Source: JABDKH01 sp963768565 | GTDB lineage: Bacteria; Bacteroidota; Rhodothermia; Rhodothermales; JABDKH01 | DNA length: 64,000 nucleotides | Direction of reading: 5' to 3' | NCBI GenBank assembly: GCA_963768565.1 | Contig: CAVYIO010000020.1 | Coordinates: 1-64,000, forward strand | Shown here: one piece after another, positions 26,922 to 36,145 of the stretch | Position numbering within the stretch: the stretch's first letter is position 1 | How the letters are laid out: the number at the start of each line of letters is the position of its first letter | Made by a program: the position numbers and the translations under genes | The notes under the pieces: model-generated | Databases searched by the model: none | What the model was told of the DNA's origin: nothing | Seen by the model: the letters and a program-made list of their open reading frames with translations, nothing else

Positions 26922-27622
26922 TACTGACCGGATCCGAACCGGTATCCCACACCCCAAACCGTCTGGATCAGGACCGGTGAAGTCGGCACACGCTCGATCT
27001 TACGCCGCAACCGGTTGATGTGCGAATTCACGGTATGACTGTACCCCTCGTACTCGTAGCCCCACACGTGCTCGAGCAGTTCGTGCCTGCTGAACACCTT
27101 CCCGGGAAACTGCATGAACGCGATGAGCAGATCGAACTCCTTTGCCGTCAGCTCGACCGGCTTGCCATCGACGGTGACCATCCGGCGTTCGACGTCTGCT
27201 TCGACGCGGTCAATCTTGTACTTCTTCTGGCGCGACTCCGCCGGCTGGCTGTCGACTTCGATCCGTCTGAAGATTGCTTTGATTCGCGCCACGAGTTCTC
27301 GCAGACTGAACGGCTTGGTCATGTAGGCGTCGGCACCCAGCTCGAGTCCAAGCACCTTGTCGACCTCCTCCGTGCGCGCGCTCAGGACAAGGATGGGAAT
27401 CTTCCGGTCCGTCTCCCGAATCCGCCGGCAGACCTCGAACCCGTCCATCTCGGGCAGCATGATGTCGAGCACGACAAGCGCGTGGTCGTCCGCACTCAGT
27501 TGCTGCAGAGCATCCTTCCCGGTGATGGCTACGCCAACATCGTATCCGAGATCACCAAGATGAATGCTGATCAACTCGGCGATGTCCGGATCATCTTCGA
27601 CCACAAGGATCTTCAGTGACAT
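26921..27622 (-). CDS. OmpR/PhoB-family response regulator
   Basis: 233 residues from MSLKILVVEDD; a start 9 bp upstream is also possible. The receiver domain has acidic residues at 10-11, the phospho-accepting D53 in VVLDIMLPEMDG and the Lys in YMTKPFSLREL. The C-terminal winged helix reads VELTAKEFDLLIAFMQFPG, FSRHELLEHVWGYEYEG, HTVNSHINRLRRKIE and a final hairpin VWGVGYRF. It is the partner of the kinase at 25437 and binds DNA as a transcription factor when phosphorylated. Confidence 0.95.
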   Translation of the reverse strand: MSLKILVVEDDPDIAELISIHLGDLGYDVGVAITGKDALQQLSADDHALVVLDIMLPEMDGFEVCRRIRETDRKIPILVLSARTEEVDKVLGLELGADAYMTKPFSLRELVARIKAIFRRIEVDSQPAESRQKKYKIDRVEADVERRMVTVDGKPVELTAKEFDLLIAFMQFPGKVFSRHELLEHVWGYEYEGYSHTVNSHINRLRRKIERVPTSPVLIQTVWGVGYRFGSGQ

Positions 27623-27749
27623 CGGTTCCATGGTTCGGGATCAGGATCGCAAGCTGAGTACGAGCAAGAAGCCGCCGCGGTTCACCGGAACCACAGCGGC
27701 CTTCGCTCCAAATTCCGCAAATACGTCTTTCGGTCTCCACACGGGAGAT

Positions 27750-28517
27750 TTAGCGTACCCGCTTGACTGTGACGCGCGCGACCTTGTTACGCCAGTTGTA
27801 CGCGTCCGCATCCATGTCTCCAGCGCCCGTGAAGCCAGGATGTGACTCGACGACGCCTGACGTTGCGGGACGGTCGTTCTGTCCGTCCGGTGCCACGGCG
27901 ACAGGTCCAATCGCTCCGCACGGGTCAACGACGCTCGTGTACAGCTCATCGTTGGCCTCCGTGCCGGCGTCGTAGGCGCCCGGGAAATACACGGCCGTCT
28001 CCGGACCGCTTGGCAGTTCGACACTGTCGAGGCCGATAAATCCGTCGTTCGTGCAGATCAGCATCGCGGCAAGCGACAGGTAACGCGCGCCTTCGGCCGC
28101 CGTGATGTACGCCGTCAGCTTGTCCGGCCCGGGCCCACCCTTGATGTGAACAGGTGCCATCGTGCCAACAACGCCAGATACACCATCCGCTCCGGTCAAT
28201 GCTCCGACGGCGGTCGACGGATCGCCGTTCTCTGCGATCAGTCGGATACCTTCAGAGGCAGCCGAGCCGCCACTGAACAGGCTTGCCGAAGCGTCGTGCG
28301 TGACGAGGACGCCCGGCGAGAACGGCTGCGAATGCGACATGTTGATGATCGTGACCTTGTATTCGGCCTCGCCCGCCGCGCTGACGCGAGCCTTGCTGGC
28401 CGATGCCGACGCGAATTCAACTGACGACCCGTCGTCAACGGCCGTCAACATGCCGTCGTCCTGCGAACAGCCGGTAATGACTGCGACCGCCAGCAGGACT
28501 GAGAAAAGAGATTTCAT
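27750..28517 (-). CDS. Spondin_N domain lipoprotein
   Basis: 255 residues. MKSLFSVLLAVAVITGC is a lipoprotein signal with Cys at 17. After an Ala/Ser-rich linker the spondin_N domain begins: EYKVTIINMSHSQPFSPGV, LVTHDASASLFSGG, ASEGIRLIAENGDPS, then LAAMLICTNDGFIGLDSVEL and YDAGTEANDELY, which corresponds to the DAGTD-x-N metal/cation-binding segment of spondins. The ATG at 28517 is fixed by the signal. It is a membrane-anchored sister of the next gene upstream. The extracellular matrix role of animal spondins cannot simply be carried over, but a surface-binding role is plausible. Confidence 0.82.
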   Translation of the reverse strand: MKSLFSVLLAVAVITGCSQDDGMLTAVDDGSSVEFASASASKARVSAAGEAEYKVTIINMSHSQPFSPGVLVTHDASASLFSGGSAASEGIRLIAENGDPSTAVGALTGADGVSGVVGTMAPVHIKGGPGPDKLTAYITAAEGARYLSLAAMLICTNDGFIGLDSVELPSGPETAVYFPGAYDAGTEANDELYTSVVDPCGAIGPVAVAPDGQNDRPATSGVVESHPGFTGAGDMDADAYNWRNKVARVTVKRVR

Positions 28518-28645
28518 GATTTCACCCTTGAGTTTGATTTTGTTGCTCACGGATGAAAGGATATCGCGATGGGCGAAGGTGATTCTAACAGAAGTGTATA
28601 CGGCGGGTAACAAATGCGTAAAACCGTCGCCGCGGGCCAGGCTGC

Positions 28646-29778
28646 CTACCCGTCATCCTTGCTCCCCGCCCTTGCGCTCGCCCTTGCGAAGGCGAGGGGA
28701 ATGCGACGCGCGAGGATCCAGTCCGACGTCGACGGAATACCTCCCACGGATCCCGGCTCCCGGACCGGTGACGACAGCAGTCGGCCATAGCCGCTCACAT
28801 CGCCAACGCCGCGCGAAACAACAAAAGCCCGGGCCTCCGACCTCTCCCCGCTCGTGAACGCGGACCATGTACAACCCGTCGGCCCAATCCTGCACGTCGA
28901 CGCCCAGCCGCGTTTCGACACCTGCCACACCGTCGGACCCCGGCACCCGGTGAACCATCCGACCCAGTACATCAAACACCTCGACGACAACCTCGCCTGG
29001 CACCGCGGGAACGACCTGCACATCGACATGGTCGACGGAAGGATTTGGATAGATGGCGACTGACCCAAACGCATCCGGTAGCGCAGTATCCGCCTCGACT
29101 CCTACCCCGCTCTGCAATTCGAATACGAACGTGCCAACCTGCTGCACCCCGTCAAACGGCGCCTCCGTCAATTCCGAAATCGCGTCCGCCGGATCCGTGT
29201 CGTCATTCGCCGATGTGTAGGATGGACCGCTGTCCGTCCCGGCGTCGTACACAACCAGCGGGACCTCGAGCCGCTGAACCCACGCACCTCCTTCGTACAG
29301 ATCCACGCCCGACACGCCCACAAACCAGTCCGGACTCGGCGCCACCATCGACACCAACGTGACGAGCGGATACGAGTCGGTCACCTGAAACTCAAGTTCC
29401 ACCTGTCCGGGTGAGCGGCCGATGCCGTTGCCCGACAGCAGGAACTCCGCGTGCCCGGCGCCTATCGCTCCGTTAACCTCTGCGATCAGTGCACTCTTGC
29501 CACCCGTCTCCGCCATGCTTTCGATGCCAGCCGATGCAAGCTTGACCTGCATTCCAGAACGAAACGGCCACATTGTGCGTGGCGCCAATCAACCCGGAGA
29601 AATGCGGGTTGGATGGAAAGTCCTGTGGATGCGTATCGGCGCTCCACGTGCTCGCGAACGTGACTCGGTAGGTAACCAGGTCGGCGACTGGCGCCATCTC
29701 CTCGTTGGCCGATGGGCCATTCAGCGTACTGAAGACGGGAGCAAGGACGGCGAACAACAAGAGCAATCTGGAAATCAT
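28646..29778 (-). CDS. Spondin_N domain protein with T9SS C-terminal sorting domain, two frame breaks
   Basis: About 375 residues when repaired. A Sec signal (MISRLLLLFAVLAPVFSTLN) is followed by spondin_N: VTYRVTFASTWSADTHPQDF, HFSGLIGATHN, then after a break near 29550 LASAGIESMAETG, VSMVAPSPDWFVGVSGVDLY and VYDAGTDSGPSYTS. The last 85 residues form a type A T9SS sorting domain: VAIYPNPSVDHVDVQV, VEVFDVLGRMVHRV, DWADGLYMVRV. A break near 28845 then gives RSEARAFVVSRG, the usual domain end. The stop occurs only 45 codons later, inside a dispersed repeat. It should cross the outer membrane through T9SS and be attached to the surface or released. Confidence 0.78.
28651..28774. repeat. Degenerate REP-like repeat pair
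   Basis: A long arm at 28651-28719 (cgtcatccttgctcccc ... aggatcca with an enlarged loop) and a short arm at about 28745-28774 (cacggatcccggctcccggaccgg) repeat the layout of the elements at 15475 and 19381. They overlap the 3' end of the T9SS-exported spondin_N gene. Confidence 0.6.
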
Positions 29779-29968
29779 GGGGAGATCGTCCGGCTACGCG
29801 TTTCTAATGATGGAGATTCGGCGGCTGTAAACAGAAACGGACGTCGCGGCCCCAGGATCCTTCCTGCGCAGGCGCTCCGAACGGACAACTAAGCGTCAAC
29901 GTGCCGGAAACCATCCCCGACTACGCGTGTGCAACATCGGCACGTCGCCGAACGAATGTTGTCGAATC

Positions 29969-30400
29969 ATGGCCGACATCTACCACGACTTTCCCATACG
30001 CGCATCAGCCGATCGTGTTTTCGACGCCATTTCCTCGCCGGAAGGTCTGAGTGTCTGGTGGACGAGACGTGCGACCGGCGAACCTGTCAAAGATTCGACG
30101 TACGAGTTGTTCTTCGGGCCCGGCTATGACTGGCGGGCAAAGGTGCGCTCGTGCACACCGGGCTCTGAGATCACGTGGGAGTTCACAAGTGCCGAACCCG
30201 AATGGGTCGGTAGCGTCCTTCGCTTCGAACTCCGTGAGTCCGGCGGCGTGACACAGGTTCGGTTTAGTCATACCGGGTGGCCGGACGCCGGCAAGCACTT
30301 CCGCACATCCTCCTACTGCTGGGCCATGTACCTCCGGCTTCTCAGACGATATGTCGAGCACGGAGAGATCATTCCTTACGACGAACGCCTCGACGTCTGA
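29969..30400 (+). CDS. SRPBCC/AHSA1-like START-fold protein
   Basis: 143 residues. MADIYHDFPIRASADRVFDA, SSPEGLSVWWTRRATGE, FGPGYDWRAKVRSCTPG, then EITWEFTSAEPEWVGSVLRF and VRFSHTGWPDAGKHFRTS match the activator of Hsp90 ATPase-like branch of the START/Bet v1 fold. Such proteins bind small hydrophobic ligands or act in stress responses, and no specific substrate is evident. The ATG at 29969 is the first that fits the family N-terminus. It is monocistronic, followed by 229 bp with no gene. Confidence 0.88.
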   Translation: MADIYHDFPIRASADRVFDAISSPEGLSVWWTRRATGEPVKDSTYELFFGPGYDWRAKVRSCTPGSEITWEFTSAEPEWVGSVLRFELRESGGVTQVRFSHTGWPDAGKHFRTSSYCWAMYLRLLRRYVEHGEIIPYDERLDV

Positions 30401-30629
30401 GTCATTTGTGTCGCGGCTGGATGGACGTGAATGCAACATTCTCCCCATGCTGAGGCAGTCGGGGTACGCCGTTGACGAGGACATCCGACATGCCATCCCG
30501 GACTGGGACCGGAGACAACACCGCCTGCGCGCTTGTGCCGGTCCGAACAGTCGTCATGAACCGCGATCCGTGGCTGTCGTATTATTTGATCGGTGCTGAG
30601 CCTCAACCTGGATTTACCCGGTCCGTTCT

Positions 30630-31385
30630 ATGCAAGAAGAATCCGGCGACCACAAGGTGTACGACGAGAAGGCCGTAAGCGCGATCTTGAAGCGCGCCAC
30701 GGAATTGCAGGCCAGCAGCCGGTCGGACGGGGGATTTGGACTTTCGCTTGCCGAACTCCAGCAGATAGCGGCCGAAGCCGGAATTGACCCTCGATTTGTC
30801 GCGGCGGCGGCGTCGGAAACGAGTCATGCTCCGGAGCCCGAGACGAATTTCTGGGGCGGTCCGCTCAACCACACCATCGAGTGGATGGTGCACGGCGAAA
30901 TCGACGACGTGGCCTGGGAAGGGATGGTCGCTGAGACGCGCCGGTACTTCAAGGACACCGGCGAGGTCCGATCCTGGAGCAATTCGAAGGAGTGGGCGCA
31001 CAGCGGACAGAACAATGTTCAGGCCCACGTCACGGCCACGTCACGAGACAACCTGACCAGAATTCAGATCTTCTGGAACGAACCGACGCTCGCAGCGGCC
31101 ACCTACGTTCCGCTGTTGGTCCTGAGCCTGATTTCGCTGCCGATATTCTTTGAGGCGCTCGCACTTACCGGGTTCACCGGGGCGGCACTCTACGTCGGTT
31201 GGGTTGCCATTCTTGCGCTGATCGCCCGCCGGATCACGAGCGAGATATCAGGACGCAAGAAGCGAAACCTGTTGGAGTTGAAGGCGCGCCTGGAGGACAT
31301 CGCGAAAGAGGATGCCGTGCTGACCAGCTGCGGCTTCTACCGCGGTGAAGTCCGGATCATCTTCCCTGCTCGAAGACCCCGCTGA
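30630..31385 (+). CDS. Conserved two-helix membrane protein with helical N-terminal domain
   Basis: 251 residues. The N-terminal region VYDEKAVSAILKRATELQAS then GLSLAELQQIAAEAGIDPRF looks like a small helical domain of the type found in many short bacterial membrane proteins. A beta-rich stretch follows (HVTATSRDNLTRIQIFWNEP), then two transmembrane helices at about 164-182 and 187-207. The cytoplasmic tail is basic and helical (RKKRNLLELKARLEDIAKED). No catalytic motif is visible. The start at 30630 is the first ATG and has no competitor. Function unknown. Confidence 0.72.
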   Translation: MQEESGDHKVYDEKAVSAILKRATELQASSRSDGGFGLSLAELQQIAAEAGIDPRFVAAAASETSHAPEPETNFWGGPLNHTIEWMVHGEIDDVAWEGMVAETRRYFKDTGEVRSWSNSKEWAHSGQNNVQAHVTATSRDNLTRIQIFWNEPTLAAATYVPLLVLSLISLPIFFEALALTGFTGAALYVGWVAILALIARRITSEISGRKKRNLLELKARLEDIAKEDAVLTSCGFYRGEVRIIFPARRPR

Positions 31386-31494
31386 TCAATCCGAGACTGA
31401 GGGCGCGACGAGCAGGCGTACGAGGCAGCGATCGTGACGGACGGATGGACCAACACGTCAGGTTTACAGAATCCGCCACGCAATACGACAGATC

Positions 31495-31968
31495 ATGACT
31501 GACCGGAGAGCACCCCGCGTTGTCCTAATCTTGGCATCCGTACTCCTGTGTTCAATCGGTGCCTGCCGCAACGCTCCGCCCAAGCCTGCACCCGCTTCGT
31601 CAACCGCCTCGACGTACTTCACGATCCGTGCGAAACCCCCGACCCGGCTCTGGCGCGCGCAGCATTCGTTATCGTGACACACCCGACCGCCGGTCAAACG
31701 GTACCAAGTCCCATCCACGTTGTCGGATGTTCGAGCACTTTTGAGTCCAACGTCGTCTGGGAACTGGTTGCACGAAATGGACGCGTTATCTCCTCGGGAT
31801 ACACAATGGGCGGTGGTCTTGGTAGCCCGGGCCCATTCAACATTCGACGTGGAATACTCCAGTGAGGACAAGCAGCTCGGCCATCTTCATGTCTTTGAAC
31901 TCGACGAGTCGGAGGGCGAAGGATTCCCGCCGGGACGAACGACGCTTCCGCTGATCCTCTCACCGTAG
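31495..31968 (+). CDS. Gmad2 immunoglobulin-like domain lipoprotein, two frame breaks
   Basis: About 157 residues when repaired. The signal RVVLILASVLLCSIGAC gives a lipoprotein Cys at about 24. After a break near 31640 the Gmad2 fold appears: FVIVTHPTAGQTVPSPIHVV, TFESNVVWELVARNGRVISS, GYTMGGGLGSPGPF. After another break near 31845 it continues FDVEYSSEDKQLGHLHVFEL, SEGEGF and LPLILSP. Gmad2 domains bind peptides or other proteins on the cell surface. It is probably envelope-anchored. Confidence 0.7.
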
Positions 31969-32086
31969 CTCGCATGACGCCAGCCGGATTATTCTAGTCG
32001 GACCAAAAGTATATTACAACCGCTTCCTCGAACTCCCGTTCGGACAGCCATAAATTCTAATCCTTTCGACCAACGAGCAACTGACG

Positions 32087-33692
32087 ATGGCATCTCAAGA
32101 CCAACATCTTCGTAGCCGCATCGCCGCCCTGGCGACATTCGCCCACTGCCTTCTGTTTGTTGCCTTCTTGCCGGCCGCGTTCCTTTCAGCGTCCGGCCAG
32201 CAGTCCATTGTCGAACAACTGGATGAGTACATCGCGGAGGCCCAGCAGACGTGGCCGGTGCCGGGACTCGCCGTTGCCATAGTGAAGGACGGCCAGGTAG
32301 TGCTCTCGAGGGGCTATGGACTTCGAGAACTCGACGGAAGCGACCCGGTCGACGAAAACACGCTGTTCGCCATCGCGTCTAACACGAAGGCATTCACCGC
32401 GGCCGCACTGGCCATGCTGGTCGATGACGGCTTGATCTCGTGGGATGACCACGTATCTGATCATCTGCCCTACCTGCAGCTGAACGATCCGCTTGCCACA
32501 ATTGACCTGCGCGTCAGAGACCTGTTGACGCACCGCGCGGGCTTTCGTGACTACTCCGGCGACCTGGTATGGTACGGGACTCCATATTCGGCTGAAGAGG
32601 TTCTGAAGCGAATTCGTCACCTTCCCGCCGAGTACCCGTTCCGCGCGGTCTACGGTTATTCAAACGTCATGTATATCGCCGCCGGAGAGGTTGTCAGCAA
32701 GGTATCGGGGCGTCCATTCAACCAGTTCGTGCGAGACGAAATCCTCTCTCCTCTCGCCATGACACGAACGACTCTCGAGGACGAAGACTTTGAACGGCTC
32801 GGCAATGTCGCGACACCGCACCGCGAGCGCGACGGTGCGACCATTCCCCTTTCCTGGTTTGAGTGGGAGGCAGCCGATGCCGCGGGAGGAATCGTATCCA
32901 GCGTTCATGACATGAGTCGGTGGATTCGACTGCAATTACACCGCGGAAGCTGGAACGACGTCAAGCTCTTTTCGGCGGATCGATCGGCCGAGATGTGGTC
33001 TCCGCAAACGGTCATCCCGGTCGGTGCGCAAACGCAAGAACAGTATCCGTCGATACACTTCCGTGCGTATGGACTCGGTTGGGTACTTCAGGACTACCTG
33101 GGCCAGAAGGTCATTATGCACGGCGGTGGATACGACGGGATGTTCTCCCGCGTCGCGATGGTCCCCGAGAAAAACCTCGGACTGGTCGTTCTTACCAATG
33201 CCATGACGGGCGTCACCAACGCGATAACGTATAGAATACTGGATGCGTTTCTCGGAGGTCCGCAACGTGACTGGACCGCAGAATTGCTCCCGGGCTATCT
33301 GGAGGATCGTGCGAACTTCAGCTCGCGTCAGCGCGCCGTGCTCAAACCGGCCCCGGGTGTTTCTGCAGAGATGTCGCGACAGCTACCGGACTACGCAGGC
33401 CGCTTCTCGGACTCGGATGTACGGGGACGCGACGGTCGCATTCGAGAACGGATCGCTCGTCCTCCGGCTCCTGCCATTTCCCGATCTGGTTGCAGACCTC
33501 GATCACCTGCACTCCGATACGTTCAGGATCACTTGGAGAAAGGACTTCGCATGGTTCGATGGGGGCGTTATCCAGTTTCTGACGGAGCCGCCCGGCAATA
33601 TCTCAGGCATCCGCATCGACATTCCGAACGAGGATTTCTGGTTTGACGAACTGAATCTTCGCCGGGTACCTGGTTCTCCGAATTCCGAGTAA
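32087..33692 (+). CDS. Serine hydrolase of the class C beta-lactamase/PBP family, frameshifted near the end
   Basis: About 534 residues when repaired. A signal peptide (about residues 14-38) is followed by the beta-lactamase fold: S98-x-x-K101 in AIASNTKAFTAAAL, Y190-x-N192 in VYGYSNVMY and the KTG-equivalent HGG in IMHGGGYDGMFSRVAM. A C-terminal lipocalin-like (DUF3471-type) domain begins with YAGRFSDSD. The frame changes near 33415 and continues VAFENGSLVLRLLPFPDLVA to RRVPGSPNSE. It probably cleaves D-amino acid peptides, esters or amides in the periplasm. There is no evidence for antibiotic resistance. Confidence 0.87.
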
Positions 33693-33850
33693 CACACATG
33701 GATTCGACGACAGATCGGTGCGTTGCTCTGGCATCCGTGCGAGCGCGTTTTGGTCTGGTCCCTCGAGCATAGACCGGGTCGCGGTTACTCGAGATTGCCG
33801 CCACAGCGATACCGGCGGTCACGTTCGAGCGCACTGAGATGAAATAGGTC

Positions 33851-34159
33851 ATGCCAGAAGATTCCGAACCAGTAGTAGACGACACGGGGAAGACCACGTC
33901 GACCACCGTACTCCAGCTCTGTCTGCTGATCGAGGGCGCCGCTCTGCTTATCGCCCTGGTCACGCCGATCACGCCGTCCAAGACAGGGTCGAAGGGCAGC
34001 CTGGCCGATCTGGTCATTGCCGATCCAAACTATCTTGAAGAAGTCGTCGTGTACTTCATCATTACGAACATCCTGATCGGACTGATTGCACTCGTGGGCT
34101 GGATATCGGTGCGTGTAGACAGGAAACGCCGCTCTACGGACGCTGACGCGAGCGTATAG
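33851..34159 (+). CDS. Two-helix membrane protein of unknown function
   Basis: 102 residues with hydrophobic segments at about 21-41 (VLQLCLLIEGAALLIALVTP) and 66-87 (VVVYFIITNILIGLIALVG), charged termini and a basic C-terminal tail (RVDRKRRSTD). I recognise no family. It is in the same orientation as the AlkD-like gene, 62 bp upstream of it. Confidence 0.6.
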   Translation: MPEDSEPVVDDTGKTTSTTVLQLCLLIEGAALLIALVTPITPSKTGSKGSLADLVIADPNYLEEVVVYFIITNILIGLIALVGWISVRVDRKRRSTDADASV

Positions 34160-34221
34160 ACATCTGACATCGGCCGTCGCCATCCACGCCAGACCAGGAA
34201 ACGTCAGTACAAGCGGGTACC

Positions 34222-34908
34222 ATGCCGTCCAACGATCTACTTGATCCTCTCGTTCGCCTCTTCGAGGCCAATGCGGTTGCGGAAGACGCCGCCCCGATGA
34301 AACGATACATGCGGGACAAGTTCGAGTTTCTGGGCATCAAATCACCGTCCCGACGGCTGCTGACCCGCGAGTACCTTGCCGACCACAAGGATGACGTGCG
34401 GCGTCACCTCCGGCCGCTGGTTCGCAGCCTGTGGACCCGGCGTCACCGCGAATATCAGTACACGGCTACTGATTTACTCGAGCGATTCGACAAGACTCTG
34501 AACGCGAACGACCTGGACTTGCTGGAGCATTTGATCACGCGCAAATCGTGGTGGGACACCGTCGACGCACTCGCTGCGAAATCTGTCGGAGGCATATTGC
34601 GGCGCGAACCGGAGAGCCAGAAACAGGCTATGGCACGGTGGCGAAAGTCGGATAATATGTGGCTCCGGCGGACGACGCTGCTGTTCCAGCTCAAGTATCG
34701 GTCGGACACGGATTCGAAACTGCTTTCGTCGATCATCGCCGACAATCTTGATTCCAGGGAGTTCTTCATTCAGAAAGCGATCGGGTGGTCGCTCCGGGAA
34801 TACTCAAAGACGAATGCAGACTTCGTTCGAGACTTTGTCGAACGCGCATCACTTTCGCCTCTCAGCGAGCGCGAGGCACTGAAGTGGTTGCGTTCCAGGC
34901 CTACATGA
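34222..34908 (+). CDS. DNA alkylation repair protein (AlkD-like HEAT-repeat glycosylase)
   Basis: 228 residues of helical repeats: MKRYMRDKFEFLGIKSPSRR, RHREYQYTATDLLERF, LITRKSWWDTVDALAAKSVG, WLRRTTLLFQLKYRSDTD, FFIQKAIGWSLREYSKTN. This order, with the Trp/Asp pair in SWWDTVD, is typical of AlkC/AlkD-type enzymes that excise alkylated bases without base flipping. It is cytoplasmic. The stop overlaps the next start (ATGA), so it is coupled to the TIP30-like gene. It may also act in an alkylation or stress response with its neighbours. Confidence 0.9.
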   Translation: MPSNDLLDPLVRLFEANAVAEDAAPMKRYMRDKFEFLGIKSPSRRLLTREYLADHKDDVRRHLRPLVRSLWTRRHREYQYTATDLLERFDKTLNANDLDLLEHLITRKSWWDTVDALAAKSVGGILRREPESQKQAMARWRKSDNMWLRRTTLLFQLKYRSDTDSKLLSSIIADNLDSREFFIQKAIGWSLREYSKTNADFVRDFVERASLSPLSEREALKWLRSRPT

Positions 34909-35705
34909 TCACCGGGTGTCCCATCGACTATCTTGATGGCCACGCCATTCACGACAAACAGCAATATGCTGATCCGCATCCCGGACCCACCGGGGCAAAT
35001 ACAGATGATCCGCGCACGGCAATCATTCTGGGCGCATCGGGTCTCGTCGGGGCAGAGTGCCTGAGCCAGCTTTGCGCCAGTCCCCTCTACCCCAGAGTCC
35101 TTGTCGTCACCCGGCGCGATCTCGGTGCATCCGTTGCGCACGATAAGATCGAGCAGATCGAGGTCGACTTTGATCGTCTCGAAGAGTGGTCCGATGTGCT
35201 CGTCGGTGACGACGTGTTTTGTGCGTTCGGGTCGACGATCAAGAAGGCCGGGTCGAAAGAACGATTTCAACAGATCGACTTCACGTACCCATCGACCTTC
35301 GCGCGAATCGTGAGACGTAACGGCGCCGAACATTTTTCACTCGTGAGTTCAATCGGGGCGAAGGCACGCAGCCGCACGTTCTATCTTCGGGTCAAGGGCG
35401 AGCTGGAGGACGCAATCGTCGACCAGGACTGGCCGAGCGTGACGATCCTGCGGCCGTCGGTGATCGGCGGAGAGAGATCGGAGTCTCGGTTCGTCGAACG
35501 GCTGGGGCAACGCTTGTTTCGTCATGCTCCCGCGTCTTTCCGTACGGTTGAGGCAACTGACATCGCCAGAGCTATGCTCGAGTTGGCACGACAGCGACGG
35601 AATGGTGTGCAAGTCGTGGAATCACGAGACATAAAAGATCGAGGCCGGCGGTCAATTCAGAACCCTGTATCGGGAGGCGGGGCAAAGCGGAGAGTAGCAA
35701 CCTGA
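34905..35705 (+). CDS. NAD(P)-binding oxidoreductase of the HTATIP2/TIP30 type
   Basis: 266 residues with an atypical short-chain dehydrogenase fold: the dinucleotide loop GASGLVGAECLSQL at about residues 44-57, VLVVTRRDLG, VFCAFGSTIKKAGSKERF, FSLVSSIGAKARSRTFYLRV (catalytic Ser...Tyr-x3-Lys-like YLRVKGELE) and ILRPSVIGGER. The ATG at 34905 shares bases with the AlkD-like stop. The first 35 residues carry no recognisable motif, so an internal start is possible, but the ATGA overlap favours this one. Substrate unknown. Confidence 0.85.
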   Translation: MITGCPIDYLDGHAIHDKQQYADPHPGPTGANTDDPRTAIILGASGLVGAECLSQLCASPLYPRVLVVTRRDLGASVAHDKIEQIEVDFDRLEEWSDVLVGDDVFCAFGSTIKKAGSKERFQQIDFTYPSTFARIVRRNGAEHFSLVSSIGAKARSRTFYLRVKGELEDAIVDQDWPSVTILRPSVIGGERSESRFVERLGQRLFRHAPASFRTVEATDIARAMLELARQRRNGVQVVESRDIKDRGRRSIQNPVSGGGAKRRVAT

Positions 35706-35812
35706 CGTCGAGGAATAGAATAGACTCGATAGCTTGTTCAACGAGTTCCGACTCGTTGCGAACGCGGTAATTGCTGCGAACCAGACTTTGATACCAACCA
35801 GCCATCTGAATC

Positions 35813-36145
35813 ATGCCGTATCCCCGCGTGTCCGATGACGGTCAGACGATCGAACTCGATTTGCACGGAGCGTCGATACAGGTGGCTGAAGACATGATTC
35901 TGACCACAATATCCCTTGCTGCGAATCGCGGAAGAAGCGTCGTCCGAATTATCCACGGTGTATCTACAAGTGAGACATTCGACGATCGTTCCACCATCAA
36001 GTCCACTCTCCTGGCGCTACTGGAACAGGGCACGTTGGACCGATATGTGACCGACTGGATTGTTCTTGAAGGTTCGACCGTAGTCTCCCTGAGCGTAACG
36101 GGCCGGCAAGATTCCACTCGCATTCTCATTCGCGACATCACGTGA
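35813..36145 (+). CDS. Smr-domain protein
   Basis: 110-residue stand-alone Smr domain: IELDLHGASIQVAEDMILTT carries the LDLHG motif, and VVRIIHGVSTSET the conserved HG. Smr domains occur at the C-terminus of MutS2 and alone, and many have nuclease activity on branched DNA or mRNA in ribosome rescue. It is cytoplasmic. The stop overlaps the GTG start of the next gene (GTGA), so the two are translationally coupled. It lies 107 bp after the TIP30-like gene. Confidence 0.85.
   Translation: MPYPRVSDDGQTIELDLHGASIQVAEDMILTTISLAANRGRSVVRIIHGVSTSETFDDRSTIKSTLLALLEQGTLDRYVTDWIVLEGSTVVSLSVTGRQDSTRILIRDIT

Noticed and set aside
32087..33692. Serine hydrolase interpreted as an antibiotic-resistance beta-lactamase
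   Set aside because: It has the class C fold motifs but also a long C-terminal lipocalin-like domain, typical of D-aminopeptidase/esterase relatives. No resistance context is present.
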